Origin: Nitrospinaceae bacterium
GTDB lineage: Bacteria; Nitrospinota; Nitrospinia; Nitrospinales; VA-1
Direction: 5' to 3'
Assembly (NCBI GenBank): GCA_029261595.1
Contig: JAJDAZ010000015.1
Location: 1 to 64,000, forward strand
Length of the DNA: 64,000 nt
Positions within the stretch are counted from its first letter, which is position 1, and each line of letters starts with the position of its first letter. The position numbers were made by a program, and so were the translations under genes. This document shows positions 53,267 to 61,857 of this stretch, piece after piece. The notes below the pieces were generated by a model that was not told the origin of the DNA, made no database searches, and was given only the letters and a program-made list of their open reading frames with translations.

Positions 53267-54121
53267 ATGTCTAAAATTATTATTCAACCTGGGCAGCTGG
53301 GACCAAAAAAAGAAAAACAATCCATCTCAATTTCGGAGCTATATCATGAAAATACCAAACTACAGCCCTCCCTTCCAATTGAGATGATAGCTACAGGCAA
53401 CTATGAAGAAGCAGAAATTCTTGCCATGGCGAGAGGGTATAAGAAGTACCGATTGTCGCCCCGAATCAAATTACCTGAAATAGAGAATTTATTGCCAAGT
53501 GCTAGTACATTTGATGAAGTGGTTGCATCCAGAAGATCCGTTCGAGATTTTAGTGAAGAGGAATTGAGCCTGAGTGAACTATCAAAAGTTCTTCATCAAA
53601 GCTATGGGATAACGGGAGAAATTAAACGACCTGATGGTGGAACGATCCCCTTGCGGTCCGCTCCTTCTGGAGGCGCCTTATATCCTGCGGAAATTTATCT
53701 TGGTATCAGGAATGTTTCAGAAGTGGAACCTGGAATTTATCACTACAATGTCCCTGATCACGCGCTTGAATTATTGATCCCCGGAGATCCTACAGAAAGA
53801 CTATATGAAGTTTGCTGTCAGCAAGAATATGTAAAAGAAGCATCAGTAGTATTTCTGATTTCAGGTGTTTTACAGCGCACAAAACGAAAATACGGTGAGC
53901 GTGGTTATAGGTATGTTTTGCTGGATGTGGGGCATTTGGGCCAAAACATATATCTTTCCTGCACATCCCTTAGCTTGGCAATAATGACAACGTGTGGATT
54001 TTATGATGACGAGGCCAACAAATTGCTTCGGGTCGATGGAATTGATGAAACGACTCTTTATGTCGCTTTTGTAGGAAAGAAAAAAGAGGCCATGGACCAT
54101 CCTCCAACATCTTTCTTATAA
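53267..54121 (+). CDS. SagB-type FMN dehydrogenase (azoline oxidation)
   Basis: A 284-residue nitroreductase-fold protein of the SagB group, which oxidises azolines to azoles using FMN. The FMN motif ASRRSVRDFSEEELSLSEL (about residues 87-105) and RSAPSGGALYPAEIYL (about 131-146) are diagnostic; the GHLGQNIYLSC stretch (about 225-235) is also typical. An ATG 9 bases after an in-frame TTG is the best start, with GAGG about 11 bases upstream. It ends the RiPP operon; 19 bases separate it from the YcaO gene. Confidence 0.87.
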   Translation: MSKIIIQPGQLGPKKEKQSISISELYHENTKLQPSLPIEMIATGNYEEAEILAMARGYKKYRLSPRIKLPEIENLLPSASTFDEVVASRRSVRDFSEEELSLSELSKVLHQSYGITGEIKRPDGGTIPLRSAPSGGALYPAEIYLGIRNVSEVEPGIYHYNVPDHALELLIPGDPTERLYEVCCQQEYVKEASVVFLISGVLQRTKRKYGERGYRYVLLDVGHLGQNIYLSCTSLSLAIMTTCGFYDDEANKLLRVDGIDETTLYVAFVGKKKEAMDHPPTSFL

Positions 54122-54505
54122 AAAACTCTGGCTTTCACCCCTCCTTATTTAAAACCAGTCACCCGCCGATTGTTCTAATTCTGTGCAGTTTTTAGAACTA
54201 GAGAATATTTAAACAATATCTATAAGATTGACCCTCCCCTCTTATTTTTTTATACTTTTGCCCATCTGAAAATTTGACAACCTTTGGTCAAGCACAATAA
54301 TTTTCGCAACCGTTCAGCCGAGTAAAAAAATTTATCATCGCTTTTTCTCGAAAATTAAGGTTTTATGTCAAAAAAGAGATTAAGAATCTGAGCTAAAAGA
54401 TCCAAATAAAATTCCAAACTATTCAGGATTAGTTAAAAAAAAATTTACTATCATAATCGCTGTATATTTCTAAACCAACCATTTAACCATTTCTAAAATT
54501 ACAAA
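54122..54505. other. Intergenic stretch after the RiPP operon
   Basis: 384 AT-rich bases without a supported gene or clear terminator. It ends at the TTG start of the complete comM, with no ribosome site before it. The absence of an exporter or immunity gene here is notable. Confidence 0.4.
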
Positions 54506-56038
54506 TTGACTTCTCGAATACAAAGTGGCGCTGTATTAGGAATCGATGGATATCTGATTGAGGTTGAGGTCAACCTATCCTCAGGGCTTCCGGGAATGTC
54601 CATCGTTGGCCTTCCGGATACTGCGGTTAAAGAAAGCAGTGAACGGGTTTCCGCCGCTATTAAAAATACCAAACTGGACCTGCCATTAAGAAAAATAACC
54701 GTCAATCTGGCTCCTGCAAATATCAAAAAAGAAGGCTCCGCCTTTGACCTTCCAATTGCCTTGGGAATCCTGGCCGCAAACGGTTTGATCAAGCAAGATA
54801 ATTTATCCAAATATATTATCCTCGGTGAACTCTCCTTAGATGGAAGAATCAGGCCTATCAAAGGCGCCTTATCCATGGCGGCCATGGCAAAAAAAGAAGG
54901 TTTTCACGGATTGCTGGTTCCGTTGGAAAACTCGGCTGAGGCGGCTGTTGTTAACGCATTGAATATTTATCCGGTTGAAACCTTACCTCAAGCCATGGAG
55001 TTTCTGAATGGAACCACCCAAATCGAACCGAGAAGAATTGATACCCAAGAAGAGTTATTTAATGGATCCAGTTACGAGATAGACTTCACCGATGTTAAAG
55101 GCCAACATCATGTCAAACGGGCGTTGGAAATTGCCGCTGCGGGAGGGCATAATATTCTTCTCATGGGCCCACCAGGAAGCGGCAAATCCATGCTGGCCAA
55201 ACGAATTCCTACTATATTGCCATCTTTAACCCTTCAAGAAGCCATTGAGACCACGCAAATACACAGCGTTCTGGGCCTACTTAAAAATTCTTCAGGCCTG
55301 TTACTCACCCGTCCCTTCCGATCACCACACCACACGATTTCAGATGCCGGGTTGATCGGTGGAGGCCGTACTCCTCAACCAGGAGAAATCTCTCTTTCCC
55401 ACAATGGTGTACTTTTTCTTGACGAAATGCCTGAATTCAAAAGAAACGTATTGGAGGTCCTTCGCCAGCCTTTGGAGGAAAGAAGTGTTTCAATTTCCAG
55501 AGCCTCGGGCTCTTTGACCTACCCGGCAAATATTATGCTTGTGGGGGCTCTTAATTCATGTCCGTGCGGGTTCAAATCCCACCCGAGAAAGGAATGTCAC
55601 TGCACTCCCATACAAATCAAAAAATATCTTTCTAAAATATCCGGTCCTCTCCTGGATCGCATTGATATACATATCGAGGTTCCATCCATAGAATACAAGG
55701 AGTTCTCTTCGAACAGCGTGGGTGAGGCTTCTTCTAAAATCAGAGAACGAGTAGAAAAAGCCAGAAAAATCCAATTGGAACGATTCAAAAATTCAAAAAT
55801 ATATTGCAATTGCAATATGACCACTAGACAACTGAAAACCCATTGCCATTTAGAGGAATCCTCACAAAAAATCATGGCCTTGGCTATGGACAAGCTAGGG
55901 CTAAGCGCCCGAGCCCACGACCGAATTCTAAAAGTCTCTCGCACCATTGCTGACCTGGGAAGTGAGGAAAGTATCAGATCTGAACACGTTGCCGAGGCGA
56001 TTCAATACCGGTCCTTGGACATGGGAAATTGGGCTTGA
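54506..56038 (+). CDS. comM: ComM-like AAA+ Mg-chelatase family protein, complete (copy 2)
   Basis: The only full-length copy: 510 residues. The N-terminal LonC-like domain (SGAVLGIDGYLIEVEVNLSSG, PDTAVKESSERVSAA) is followed by the AAA+ core with GPPGSGKSM (about residue 220), [17 protein letters not shown] and GVLFLDEMPEFKRN. The C-terminal Mg-chelatase domain ends AEAIQYRSLD. ComM drives branch migration in natural transformation. The start is TTG without a ribosome site; an in-frame stop lies 12 bases upstream. Its codons are AT-richer and its sequence is more diverged than the two truncated copies, so it may have come in by transfer. In the NxCxCG motif it reads NSCPCG. Confidence 0.9.
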   Translation: MTSRIQSGAVLGIDGYLIEVEVNLSSGLPGMSIVGLPDTAVKESSERVSAAIKNTKLDLPLRKITVNLAPANIKKEGSAFDLPIALGILAANGLIKQDNLSKYIILGELSLDGRIRPIKGALSMAAMAKKEGFHGLLVPLENSAEAAVVNALNIYPVETLPQAMEFLNGTTQIEPRRIDTQEELFNGSSYEIDFTDVKGQHHVKRALEIAAAGGHNILLMGPPGSGKSMLAKRIPTILPSLTLQEAIETTQIHSVLGLLKNSSGLLLTRPFRSPHHTISDAGLIGGGRTPQPGEISLSHNGVLFLDEMPEFKRNVLEVLRQPLEERSVSISRASGSLTYPANIMLVGALNSCPCGFKSHPRKECHCTPIQIKKYLSKISGPLLDRIDIHIEVPSIEYKEFSSNSVGEASSKIRERVEKARKIQLERFKNSKIYCNCNMTTRQLKTHCHLEESSQKIMALAMDKLGLSARAHDRILKVSRTIADLGSEESIRSEHVAEAIQYRSLDMGNWA

Positions 56039-56126
56039 AAAAACAGGGTTCATTAAACTCTCAGAATTCGAACTTACTTTTTAGGTATTCGGTTTAAGAG
56101 CACTTCCAGACAAAAACCCTCCTGAC

Positions 56127-56384
56127 TTAACCCTTGGGCCAAGGGTAATAACCTAAAAATTCTATGATCCCTGAAAAAAAACGATTTTCTGGAGAAAATC
56201 TATTATTTTCCCAATTGTAAATGGTGGACTGATCAACCCCTAATATCCGGGCTACTTCTTTTTGGAAAAGCCCTAAGTCCAAACGGCGTTTTCTGAGGTG
56301 ATCGCCTAACGTATTGAGTTCTTTTGGGTAACGGTTATCATATTGGTTTTTGGGAACTTTAAATTTAAAATGGCAAAAAGGCAA
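56127..56384 (-). CDS. Single-HTH XRE-family protein, truncated paralog of the double-HTH gene
   Basis: An 85-residue protein beginning with the same NQYDNRYPKELNTLGDHLRKRR run as the gene at 44231-44677, followed by one HTH (GLFQKEVARILGVDQSTIYNWENNR). The second HTH domain is absent: the reading frame ends soon after the first. The homologous DNA continues to base ~56390, right at the junction with the truncated comM copy 3. It starts with TTG as in the paralog. It therefore looks like a duplicated module inserted into comM. Confidence 0.6.
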   Translation of the reverse strand: MPFCHFKFKVPKNQYDNRYPKELNTLGDHLRKRRLDLGLFQKEVARILGVDQSTIYNWENNRFSPENRFFSGIIEFLGYYPWPKG

Positions 56385-56392
56385 CGCAACAA

Positions 56393-56872
56393 TGCCCCTG
56401 CGGTTATCAGTCGGACCCGAAACGGGAGTGTTCCTGCTCCGTGTTGCAGATCAAAAATTATATCTCAAAAATATCCGGCCCGCTGCTCGACCGGATCGAC
56501 ATCCACATCGAAGTGCCGGCTCTGGAGTATAAAGACCTTTCGTCGGATGCCGGAGGGGAGCCTTCAGCGTTGATACGAGCGCGGGTCGAACAGGCTCAAA
56601 AGGGCCAGTGGCATCGTTTCGATCAGGCAGGAAATTACTTCAACGCCGGAATGAACACCCATCAATTGAAAAAGCACTGCCGACTGGACGAAGCATCTAA
56701 AAAAATAATGGGGCTCGCCATCGACAAGTTGGGCTTGAGCGCCCGCGCCCACGACCGCATTCTAAAAGTCTCCCGCACCATCGCCGACCTGGCCGGAGAA
56801 GAAAGCATCCAGGCGAATCATGTGGCGGAGGCGATTCAATACCGGACGCTAGATCGTAATGAATCAGTTTGA
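56393..56872 (+). pseudogene. comM: comM-like 3' fragment (copy 3)
   Basis: About 159 codons corresponding to the last third of ComM, starting inside the Cys motif (CPCGYQSDPKRECSCS) and ending [10 protein letters not shown]. Walker motifs and N-terminal domain are gone. It lies 350 bases behind the complete copy in the same direction, with the truncated HTH gene inserted between, reading the other way. DNA identity to copy 1 (33142-34029) is about four fifths; GC content is core-like. It is probably the remains of the original chromosomal comM. Confidence 0.85.
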
Positions 56873-57195
56873 TGGTGACTCCGGAAGGGATGAAATGGAA
56901 GCATTGTCGACAACCCCTTCTATCCTATAAAGAGGGAAAATAAAATCCAGCCACATTCATCCCATGCCCATAATCACTCCCCCTACCTAAACCTGATGAA
57001 AAACCGCTCCTTACTTTCCAACCACCCTCTCAGATGCCCGCAGGAATCATAATTTCAACGGTTTGCGAGAAAAAAATAAGTTTCCAAAATCAGGTTTATC
57101 CTTTAAAATCAATGAGATATTAAACATCAACACTTTCCGTTCACTCCGGGGGTAAATCTAACTCGTTGGATTTCTGTGACAGGGCTCGTTTGACT
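56873..57195. other. Intergenic stretch before the polysaccharide operon
   Basis: 323 bases without a supported gene. No strong promoter boxes were found; the operon promoter should be here. The ATG at 57196 follows a TTG 30 bases upstream that would remove the clean signal peptide start. Confidence 0.4.
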
Positions 57196-59475
57196 ATGGA
57201 TCTACGAAGAATTTTATTGGCCGTTTTAATAGTAATGATTTCCTGGGGAACCGGGTTCGCCAAGGCTCCCTCTGCTGTCCCAAGAACCATCATCACTTTT
57301 TACGACAGCAAGGAAAACCCCGATATCCGCTTGACCCGGATTCACCGTTATGTCGAAATGCCGTTGAATCACCTCGGCCTGAAGTTTAAATTCCTCGACA
57401 TCAATAAGCCCCTGCCTCCCTTAAAAGATCTTGAAGGCGTTCGCGGTGTGTTCACCTGGTTTGAGTCGGACCGGATGCCGGACCCTATAGGTTTCCTGCG
57501 TTGGGCCGACCAGCTCATGGACCGAAAAATCAAATGGGTCATTTTCGGCAACCTGGGAGTCAATACCGACATGCGGGGTAAAAAAACCCCCTTGCCGATG
57601 CTGAATCGATATCTGGGGCGCATCGGGTTGAAAACAGACGAAAGCTGGAAGCAGGTCACTTATGACGTGAAGCTCAATTACATCGCAAAGGGAATTCTCG
57701 ACTTCGAAAGGCCCTACGGGGGAATCCTTCCTCCCTTTCCACAGGTTTACCGATTGGATGAAAGCACCCTAGATATTCTTTCAGCCACCTGGGGAAAAAA
57801 CCTCTCAGGCAAAAGCGACCTGATCGTGATCGGCCCCAACGGGGGTTACGCGGCTCCCGGTTATTCAATGTTTGACCGCGATGATTTCCATCAATGGCAT
57901 CTCGACCCGTTCGCTTTTTTTCGTAAAGCTTATAACACCGACGATCTTCCCAAACCGGACACCACCACGCTCTCCGGCAGGCGAATGTATTACAGCCATA
58001 TCGACGGCGACGGCTGGCGCAATATCACGGAAATTGAAGACTACCATGACACCCGCGACTTATCGGCTGAAGTTGTGTTCCAGGAAGCTCTGAAGCCGTT
58101 TCCGGATCTTCCGGTCACCCTGGCCCCCATCGCCGGAGACCTGGACCCCAAATGGTACGGCAACGAGGCCATTCTGGAACAGGCAAGAAAAATGCTCGCC
58201 CTCCCTCAGGTGGAAGCAGGCAGTCATACCTACAGCCATCCCTATTTTTGGGATTATTTCAAAAAGTACCGGGCGGAAAAGGAATGGAACGAGTTTCTGG
58301 AAAAAAAGGAAAAACCGGATAGCCCGATTTCGAAAAGATTTGCGCCCTTTCTTTCTAAAAAGAAGATTGATCCGGCCAAAACCGCAGGAAAAAAGCCCAC
58401 GAAATCGGACAATCCTATTCCCCATATTTACGATTATCCACGGGCCTATCTCGATTATCCCTTTGATCTGGATAAGGAAATAATCGGATCGATCGATTTC
58501 ATCAACAGCTTGTGCCCCCCTGGGAAAAAGGTGAAAGTCCTGCAATGGTCCGGGGACACGTCGCCCTTTCCGGCAGCCCTCGCCAAAACCCGACAAATTA
58601 AAGTGATGAACATCAACGGCGGCGACTCGCGATTCGACACCGAATATCCGTCCCATTCCTGGGTCTCGCCGGTGGGCTTGCAAAATGAAGATCAATTGCA
58701 GATCTATGCCTCAGCCAGCAACGAGAATACTTACACGGCCTTGTGGGAGGATAAGTTTTTTGGATTTCAAAACCTGATCACGACGCTTAAAAACACAGAA
58801 TCTCCCCGGCGGTTGAAGCCCATCAACATTTATTATCACCTGTATTCTGGACAAAAATCCGCGAGCCTGAATGCGTTGGTGAAGAACCTGAGATACGCGC
58901 AAACTCAAGAGATCGCTCCCATATCCACCAGTCATTACGCGCAGATTGCGGAAGGATTTTACTCGACGCGACTGATTCCCCTGGGGCCGAAAAAATGGCG
59001 CATCGCAAACCGGGGGCAACTGCAGACTCTTCGTTTTGACGACGCGGCCAAACTCGCTGTAGATATGGAAAATTCTTCGGGCGTGATCGGACAACGGCAT
59101 TCCAAGGGCAGTCTTTATGTCTCTCTGGATGCCTCCATGCAAAAACCGGTCATTGCGCTGAAAGAATTTTCGACAGAGAAAAAATCGCCGGATTCCGCGA
59201 GCCCTTATCTGGTACAGGGACGCTGGCATATCTGGAACCTGGAATCTCCCGGCAAACATCAGACAACGTTTACCGCGCAGGGCTATGGAGACGGCGAGAT
59301 GGTTTGGAAGGTCCCGGAGCCGGGTCCCTACAAACTCAGCCTGTCAAACGACGCCGGTGTTCAACAAACGCTGAGCGCCGTGGCCGATGCGGATGGCATT
59401 CTGAAATTCACCTTCGGGTCCTGGGCCATCGATCCCGTCAACATCACTCTGACTCCGGTCAATAACGCCCTATGA
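57196..59475 (+). CDS. PelA-like exopolysaccharide deacetylase
   Basis: A 759-residue secreted protein with a signal peptide (about residues 1-24). An N-terminal Rossmann-like domain (IITFYDSKENP, WVIFGNLGVNTD) corresponds to the middle domain of PelA. The polysaccharide-deacetylase part has SHIDGDGW (about 274-281), whose Asp pair fits the metal and base positions, and GSHTYSHPYFW (about 340-350) with the two His ligands. PelA of Pseudomonas deacetylates and trims the Pel polysaccharide in the periplasm. The N-terminal GH114 hydrolase domain of that PelA is missing here. The C-terminal ~180 residues are beta-rich. Its stop overlaps the next start (ATGA). Confidence 0.75.
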   Translation: MDLRRILLAVLIVMISWGTGFAKAPSAVPRTIITFYDSKENPDIRLTRIHRYVEMPLNHLGLKFKFLDINKPLPPLKDLEGVRGVFTWFESDRMPDPIGFLRWADQLMDRKIKWVIFGNLGVNTDMRGKKTPLPMLNRYLGRIGLKTDESWKQVTYDVKLNYIAKGILDFERPYGGILPPFPQVYRLDESTLDILSATWGKNLSGKSDLIVIGPNGGYAAPGYSMFDRDDFHQWHLDPFAFFRKAYNTDDLPKPDTTTLSGRRMYYSHIDGDGWRNITEIEDYHDTRDLSAEVVFQEALKPFPDLPVTLAPIAGDLDPKWYGNEAILEQARKMLALPQVEAGSHTYSHPYFWDYFKKYRAEKEWNEFLEKKEKPDSPISKRFAPFLSKKKIDPAKTAGKKPTKSDNPIPHIYDYPRAYLDYPFDLDKEIIGSIDFINSLCPPGKKVKVLQWSGDTSPFPAALAKTRQIKVMNINGGDSRFDTEYPSHSWVSPVGLQNEDQLQIYASASNENTYTALWEDKFFGFQNLITTLKNTESPRRLKPINIYYHLYSGQKSASLNALVKNLRYAQTQEIAPISTSHYAQIAEGFYSTRLIPLGPKKWRIANRGQLQTLRFDDAAKLAVDMENSSGVIGQRHSKGSLYVSLDASMQKPVIALKEFSTEKKSPDSASPYLVQGRWHIWNLESPGKHQTTFTAQGYGDGEMVWKVPEPGPYKLSLSNDAGVQQTLSAVADADGILKFTFGSWAIDPVNITLTPVNNAL

Positions 59476-61826
59476 TGCGCCACCTTGGAGTCACATTCAT
59501 CGTCATCCTTGGCCTGGGAATCAGCCTCGCCTTCATTCCAAGAGATATGGAAAAGACCTTGATGCACATGAAGAACCGGGAATTCGAGCTGGCCCGTTAT
59601 CAACTGGCTGAGATGTTTGAAGCCGGGGACCGATCGGTTGGGGTCTCTGCATCCCTAACGGATTTATATACTTATTATGGGGAACTCGACAAGGCGATTG
59701 AAGTTCTCGAAGTTTTCCTAAGGAAACACCCCGGCGACCATGAGGCCAGTCATATGCTGGCAGAATTATACCGGGATGCTCAAAGAACCGACGATTATAT
59801 TGTCCACCTGGAAAAATTATCCCGGAAATGGCCCACCGAAAAGGCCCTCCGAAACCTTTATTCCCATTACGAAGCCAAAGCCCAGCCGGGAAAACAAATG
59901 CAGACACTTGCCCGGATGGTGTCCCTGTATCCGGGAAAGGCCAACGATTATGTGACGCTGGCATATTTACAGGCAACCAGCAACGAATTGTCTTCTGCTC
60001 TCGATTCTCTTGCCATGCTGGACACCCGGCATCCGAATTCAGTGTCGCCGGAGAAAGAAGAGCTTCACATTAGCCTGTTTCTCGACACGGGAAAACCAGC
60101 CCGGGCGAAGGAGCGGGTTTCCAAATGGCTGAATCGCAAATTCGATCCCATCATTTTTGGCCGCTTTCTGGAATTGTTCCATTCCAGACAAAACCAGCAA
60201 CTCAGCCTCCAGCTTCTAAAAAATTTCGAGACCCCGGTGGAGCAGGACACCCATCTACTGGCGCTACTGGTCGAATTGGAAATACAGGCCGGACAACGTC
60301 AGCAATCATTTGCCAGGCTCATGCGGTTGTTCAAAGCGGACCGGTTGCCCAAACCCGTGGCATTCAATCTGATCGAACTGGTCATGGAACCTGAGCAAAA
60401 GCCTAAACCGCTGAAGTTGGATTCCACTAAAAAGCCGCTGACTAAAGAACATTATAAATTGGCCCAGGATGTATTGAATAAATACGGCGAAGAGTTTTTA
60501 TCGCCCCGCCCTCTTCTGGCGGCCCGGTTGATGATGGCGCTTAATGAGGAAACCTCCGCTCTCAACTGGATTCAAAAAGCTGAAAACGAGCCACATTTGA
60601 CCCTGGACCAGCAAATCCAGTTGGCCAGTCTGTATGGAAGCCTGGAACGGTCGGGAAAACTTAAAAAACCCTATGACACAACCCTTCTGAGAAACAGAAT
60701 CCTTGCGGAGTTGCAAGCGCCCGGCCTTCCCGGTCCCCGCAGGGAGGAGCTGGTCTACTCCATGCTGGAACTCAAGGCCCACAAACAGGCCCTCCCGCAT
60801 TTGAAACAACTGGCTTATCGTCAGGGCGGCGACTGGATTTACCCGTATGAAGAAACATTGAAAAGACTTGGAAGGACTAAGGAGATCATCGAATTCTGGC
60901 GCATGCGCATCCAGCAATCCGGACTGCCGTTGGAAGAAAAACGCCTGCTCGCCTTCCAGCTTCTGGAATCCAACAGCAAAACGGACGCCGAACAGGTCTT
61001 CAGGGAATTGGCCGAAATCGCTTCTGCGAAAAGCGCCGATGTCGGGCAGTTACTTTTTCTCTGGGGTCCACGACCGGGCAAAGAAGCCAGGCAATGGCTC
61101 ATGGACCGGGCAAAAGCATCCCAGGGGCCAGAACGCACTGAATGGATGAAGCATTTAATCGATAAAGGAGGCGCCAATGAAGCGCTCCAACTGGCCACCC
61201 TGACACCGCCTTCTGAAACGACAGACCAACAGTTCGCTCTCCAGTTAATGGCACTGGGAGAGGTTCTCGACAATGACGACTTTACTGTCCATACCCTCAA
61301 AGCCCTGGAAGCGGAAAAAAATTCAAGTCGATTATTACGTTTGGCAACACTCGCCCAGGACCGGGAGCGATTGGATGTCGCTAAATCAGGCTATTCAAAG
61401 GTCCTTACTATACAACCAGAATCCGAGCAGGCGCTCAGGAAACTGGGCGGGATGGCTTTCCAGAAAAACCGCTTTCAGAAAGCGCAGGATTATTTCCAAC
61501 GCCTGCTCAAAAAGAACAAACAGGACTGGTCCGCCAATTATTACTACGCAGAGGCCGATTTTTTACAGAGGAAAACCTCGACCGCGATTCCTTATTACCA
61601 GCAGTCGCTGGCAAGCATCAACAAAGCCCCGTCACCTGACTTACCGATGGAACTGACGCGGGCCCATTGTCTGCACCGTTTGGGCAAAAATCAGGAAGCT
61701 CTATTGGCCTACGATCAGTTATTTAAAAAACGGCCGGATGACAAAGAAGTACGCGCTAATATTATTGCCAGTTTGATCGCATTAGGAAACTTTGAAAAAG
61801 CTCAACAATTGATGATTTCCAATTAA
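59472..61826 (+). CDS. Large TPR protein, PelB-like (first of a pair)
   Basis: A 784-residue protein with an N-terminal membrane/signal segment (about residues 5-22) and many TPR-like repeats; examples are YGELDKAIEVLEVFLRKHPGD and FQKNRFQKAQDYFQRLLKK. PelB has such TPR arrays on the periplasmic side guiding polymer to the deacetylase and export porin, so a PelB-like scaffold is the best guess, although no beta-barrel is visible. Residues ~330-784 are paralogous to the C-terminal ~480 residues of the next protein. Translation is coupled to the PelA-like gene by ATGA. Confidence 0.8.
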   Translation: MMRHLGVTFIVILGLGISLAFIPRDMEKTLMHMKNREFELARYQLAEMFEAGDRSVGVSASLTDLYTYYGELDKAIEVLEVFLRKHPGDHEASHMLAELYRDAQRTDDYIVHLEKLSRKWPTEKALRNLYSHYEAKAQPGKQMQTLARMVSLYPGKANDYVTLAYLQATSNELSSALDSLAMLDTRHPNSVSPEKEELHISLFLDTGKPARAKERVSKWLNRKFDPIIFGRFLELFHSRQNQQLSLQLLKNFETPVEQDTHLLALLVELEIQAGQRQQSFARLMRLFKADRLPKPVAFNLIELVMEPEQKPKPLKLDSTKKPLTKEHYKLAQDVLNKYGEEFLSPRPLLAARLMMALNEETSALNWIQKAENEPHLTLDQQIQLASLYGSLERSGKLKKPYDTTLLRNRILAELQAPGLPGPRREELVYSMLELKAHKQALPHLKQLAYRQGGDWIYPYEETLKRLGRTKEIIEFWRMRIQQSGLPLEEKRLLAFQLLESNSKTDAEQVFRELAEIASAKSADVGQLLFLWGPRPGKEARQWLMDRAKASQGPERTEWMKHLIDKGGANEALQLATLTPPSETTDQQFALQLMALGEVLDNDDFTVHTLKALEAEKNSSRLLRLATLAQDRERLDVAKSGYSKVLTIQPESEQALRKLGGMAFQKNRFQKAQDYFQRLLKKNKQDWSANYYYAEADFLQRKTSTAIPYYQQSLASINKAPSPDLPMELTRAHCLHRLGKNQEALLAYDQLFKKRPDDKEVRANIIASLIALGNFEKAQQLMISN

Positions 61827-61857
61827 AACAACTTTCGAAAAAACTGAATAGACAGTT

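Noticed and set aside
55560-55585. tRNA T-arm-like stretch (GGGTTCAAATCCC) inside the complete comM
   Set aside because: It encodes the conserved CPCGFKS motif, only four of five stem pairs form, and no acceptor, D or anticodon arm fits around it.
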